DNA of 7,017 nucleotides, from the NCBI GenBank assembly GCA_011524805.1, contig WTJO01000226.1, forward strand, positions 1 through 7,017. The letters are read 5' to 3'. The position numbers and the translations under genes were made by a program. The stretch is from Alphaproteobacteria bacterium (GTDB taxonomy: Bacteria; Pseudomonadota; Alphaproteobacteria; Puniceispirillales; Puniceispirillaceae). The number at the start of each line of letters is the position of its first letter. Within the stretch, counting starts at the first letter, position 1. This document shows positions 5,956 to 7,017 of this stretch, in pieces. Under the pieces are notes generated by a model. That model was not told the origin of the DNA and did no database searches. It saw only the letters and a program-made list of their open reading frames with translations.

Positions 5956-6879
5956 CTAGTCAGGTTTATATTTTGAGGTGGCTGTAAATCTGGGTGCATT
6001 GAGGCCATTCAGTTCGGTATGTACATCCAGCATGGCCGAGAAATCTAGTGCGCCAAAACCGCGTGATCTGGCAAGGCTGAAGGCTTCTCTGGCCGCCGCC
6101 GCCATCGGCATTGAGACAGATTGCGTATTAGCTGCATTAATAACAAGACTGAGATCCTTATGCGCAAGATCAATCGTGAAGCCGGGCGCTGTATCATCGC
6201 TTAGCACTTTGGCTGGCCATGCGATTTTCAATTGGCCATTTATCGCGGTGGTGCCATATAGCACATCCAGCGTACTATCCAGTTCAAGTCCGAACCGTTC
6301 TGCCAGTGCCAGCGCTTCAGCGTTCATCTGGCAATATGAGATCGCCAGAAAATTATTTACCAGCTTGGTGCGGGTGCCTGCGCCATGCCCGCCACAATGA
6401 TAAATTTCACTGCCCATAATCTCCAGCAGGGGCAGAATACGCTCAAAACCGGCTTTGCTCGTGCCTACCATAAACAGAGACTCGCCAATATCCGCATGAG
6501 AAGCAAGCCTGCCCACAGGCGCATCAGCAAATGCTATCTGCTTGTCGCTACAGCATGTGGCAACATAATCTGTTGTCTCGGGGCTGACAGTACTCATATC
6601 CATGATAAGCTGGCCAGTGCGGGCAGAGGCCAATACCGAATCCTGCCCGTCAGCTATAACCTGTCTGACAATCTCGGAATTTGGAAGCATGGTGATAATG
6701 ATATCTGATGCAGCTACCAGCTCGGCAACAGACCTACAGCCGTGCCCGCCATTTTTGACAGCTAGTGCCTGCTGGTCTGCCGATGTATCAAAACAATATA
6801 GCGTATAGCCCTGTTTCATCAGATTTGTTGCCATTGGCAATCCCATTCGCCCCAGACCGATAAATCCGATTATCTCCAT
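5956..6879 (-). CDS. Beta-hydroxyacid dehydrogenase, YihU-like branch of the 3-hydroxyisobutyrate dehydrogenase family
   Basis: This NAD(P)-dependent oxidoreductase of 307 residues has the standard two-domain build. The Rossmann motif GFIGLGRMGLPMATNL spans 5-20. The second strand ends FDT with Asp31, which favours NAD(H) over NADP(H). MDMST (93-97) belongs to the substrate loop and KLVNN (172-176) supplies the catalytic Lys172. The helical C-terminal domain has DLAHKDL (236-242). Where most relatives have DAPVSGG, this protein has DAPVGRLAS (119-127). E. coli YihU (sulfolactaldehyde reductase) has PVGRTS there, and as I recall it shares TMLPN, GSE...GG.G.G.R.KL.NN, GT.A..G....WP.KVLS.D and IDLAHKDL with this protein. 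Sulfolactaldehyde or a similar small aldehyde acid is thus a candidate substrate, but tartronate semialdehyde or hydroxyisobutyrate cannot be excluded. The start is fixed by GGAGG six bases upstream. The gene is convergent with livF, so it is not part of that operon. Confidence 0.88.
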   Translation of the reverse strand: MEIIGFIGLGRMGLPMATNLMKQGYTLYCFDTSADQQALAVKNGGHGCRSVAELVAASDIIITMLPNSEIVRQVIADGQDSVLASARTGQLIMDMSTVSPETTDYVATCCSDKQIAFADAPVGRLASHADIGESLFMVGTSKAGFERILPLLEIMGSEIYHCGGHGAGTRTKLVNNFLAISYCQMNAEALALAERFGLELDSTLDVLYGTTAINGQLKIAWPAKVLSDDTAPGFTIDLAHKDLSLVINAANTQSVSMPMAAAAREAFSLARSRGFGALDFSAMLDVHTELNGLNAPRFTATSKYKPD

Positions 6880-6885
6880 AATTTG

Positions 6886-6890
6886 CCTCC
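6886..6890 (-). promoter_or_regulatory. Ribosome binding site of the dehydrogenase gene
   Basis: On the minus strand GGAGG precedes the ATG at 6879 by six bases (CAAATT). It is the best Shine-Dalgarno match in the window and fixes this start. Confidence 0.8.
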
Positions 6891-6987
6891 ACCCTGAATC
6901 TGATAAAAAAACTGTGCCAGATAGCTATCATAGGAATATTTCACCTCTGATGGCTAGCATAATTAAAAATGGCCTATAGCTATTTTC

Positions 6988-7001
6988 TGGCCGGTAGGCC
7001 A
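6988..7001. repeat. Inverted repeat TGGCC-GGTA-GGCCA upstream of the dehydrogenase gene, possible operator
   Basis: The arms are perfect five-base complements with a four-base centre, about 110 bases upstream of the dehydrogenase start in an AT-rich non-coding stretch (6880-7017). A further TGGCC lies at 6970-6974. Position and symmetry would suit a regulator site or a terminator element of a gene outside the window. There is no direct evidence for either. Confidence 0.3.
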
Positions 7002-7017
7002 ACTATACAAAATTGCC

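Noticed and set aside
5978..6708. Plus-strand open frames opposite the dehydrogenase (5978..6400, 6385..6708)
   Set aside because: They are shadows of a strongly recognisable minus-strand enzyme and lack family-like sequence.

Overview
The window carries a complete five-gene ABC uptake cluster of the branched-chain amino acid (Liv/HAAT) type on the + strand. It is flanked by a divergent membrane-protein gene on the left, cut by the window edge, and a convergent dehydrogenase gene on the right. Moderate base composition, leaderless-looking tight operon packing and the protein families suggest a Gram-negative proteobacterium. An alphaproteobacterium, perhaps a marine one of the SAR116 kind, fits, but this is an impression and not proven by the sequence.

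Layout. Minus strand 717..1 encodes the N-terminal 239 residues of an AbrB-family (Gneg_AbrB_dup) integral membrane protein. A non-coding stretch of about 300 bases (718..1017) separates it from the transporter and must hold the start signals for both directions. From 1018 the cluster reads: periplasmic solute-binding protein (broken, see below), LivH permease (2549..3475), LivM permease (3475..4500), LivG ATPase (4497..5246) and LivF ATPase (5246..5950). The last four overlap by 1 to 4 bases (TGATG, ATGA, TAATG), a sign of translational coupling. Five bases after livF ends a minus-strand gene (6879..5956). It encodes a beta-hydroxyacid dehydrogenase that most resembles the YihU/sulfolactaldehyde reductase branch of the 3-hydroxyisobutyrate dehydrogenase family.

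The most striking event is inside the binding-protein gene. A 298-base block (1687..1984) is repeated, identical throughout, at 1986..2283 with one G between the copies. The period is 299, not a multiple of three, so the gene is frameshifted. It is split into a 326-residue N-terminal product with an aberrant tail and a 150-residue C-terminal piece. Removing one 299-base unit restores a single 384-codon reading frame of normal length for the family. Either this is a very recent tandem duplication that inactivates the binding protein, or it is an assembly or sequencing join error; the sequence alone cannot decide.

Working together, the binding protein would capture a ligand in the periplasm, LivH and LivM form the membrane channel, and LivG and LivF hydrolyse ATP. 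The ligand is unknown. The C-terminal features of the binding protein recall the group that includes carriers for aromatic acids. The neighbouring YihU-like enzyme hints at small hydroxy acids or aldehydes, but no pathway can be assigned from this window.
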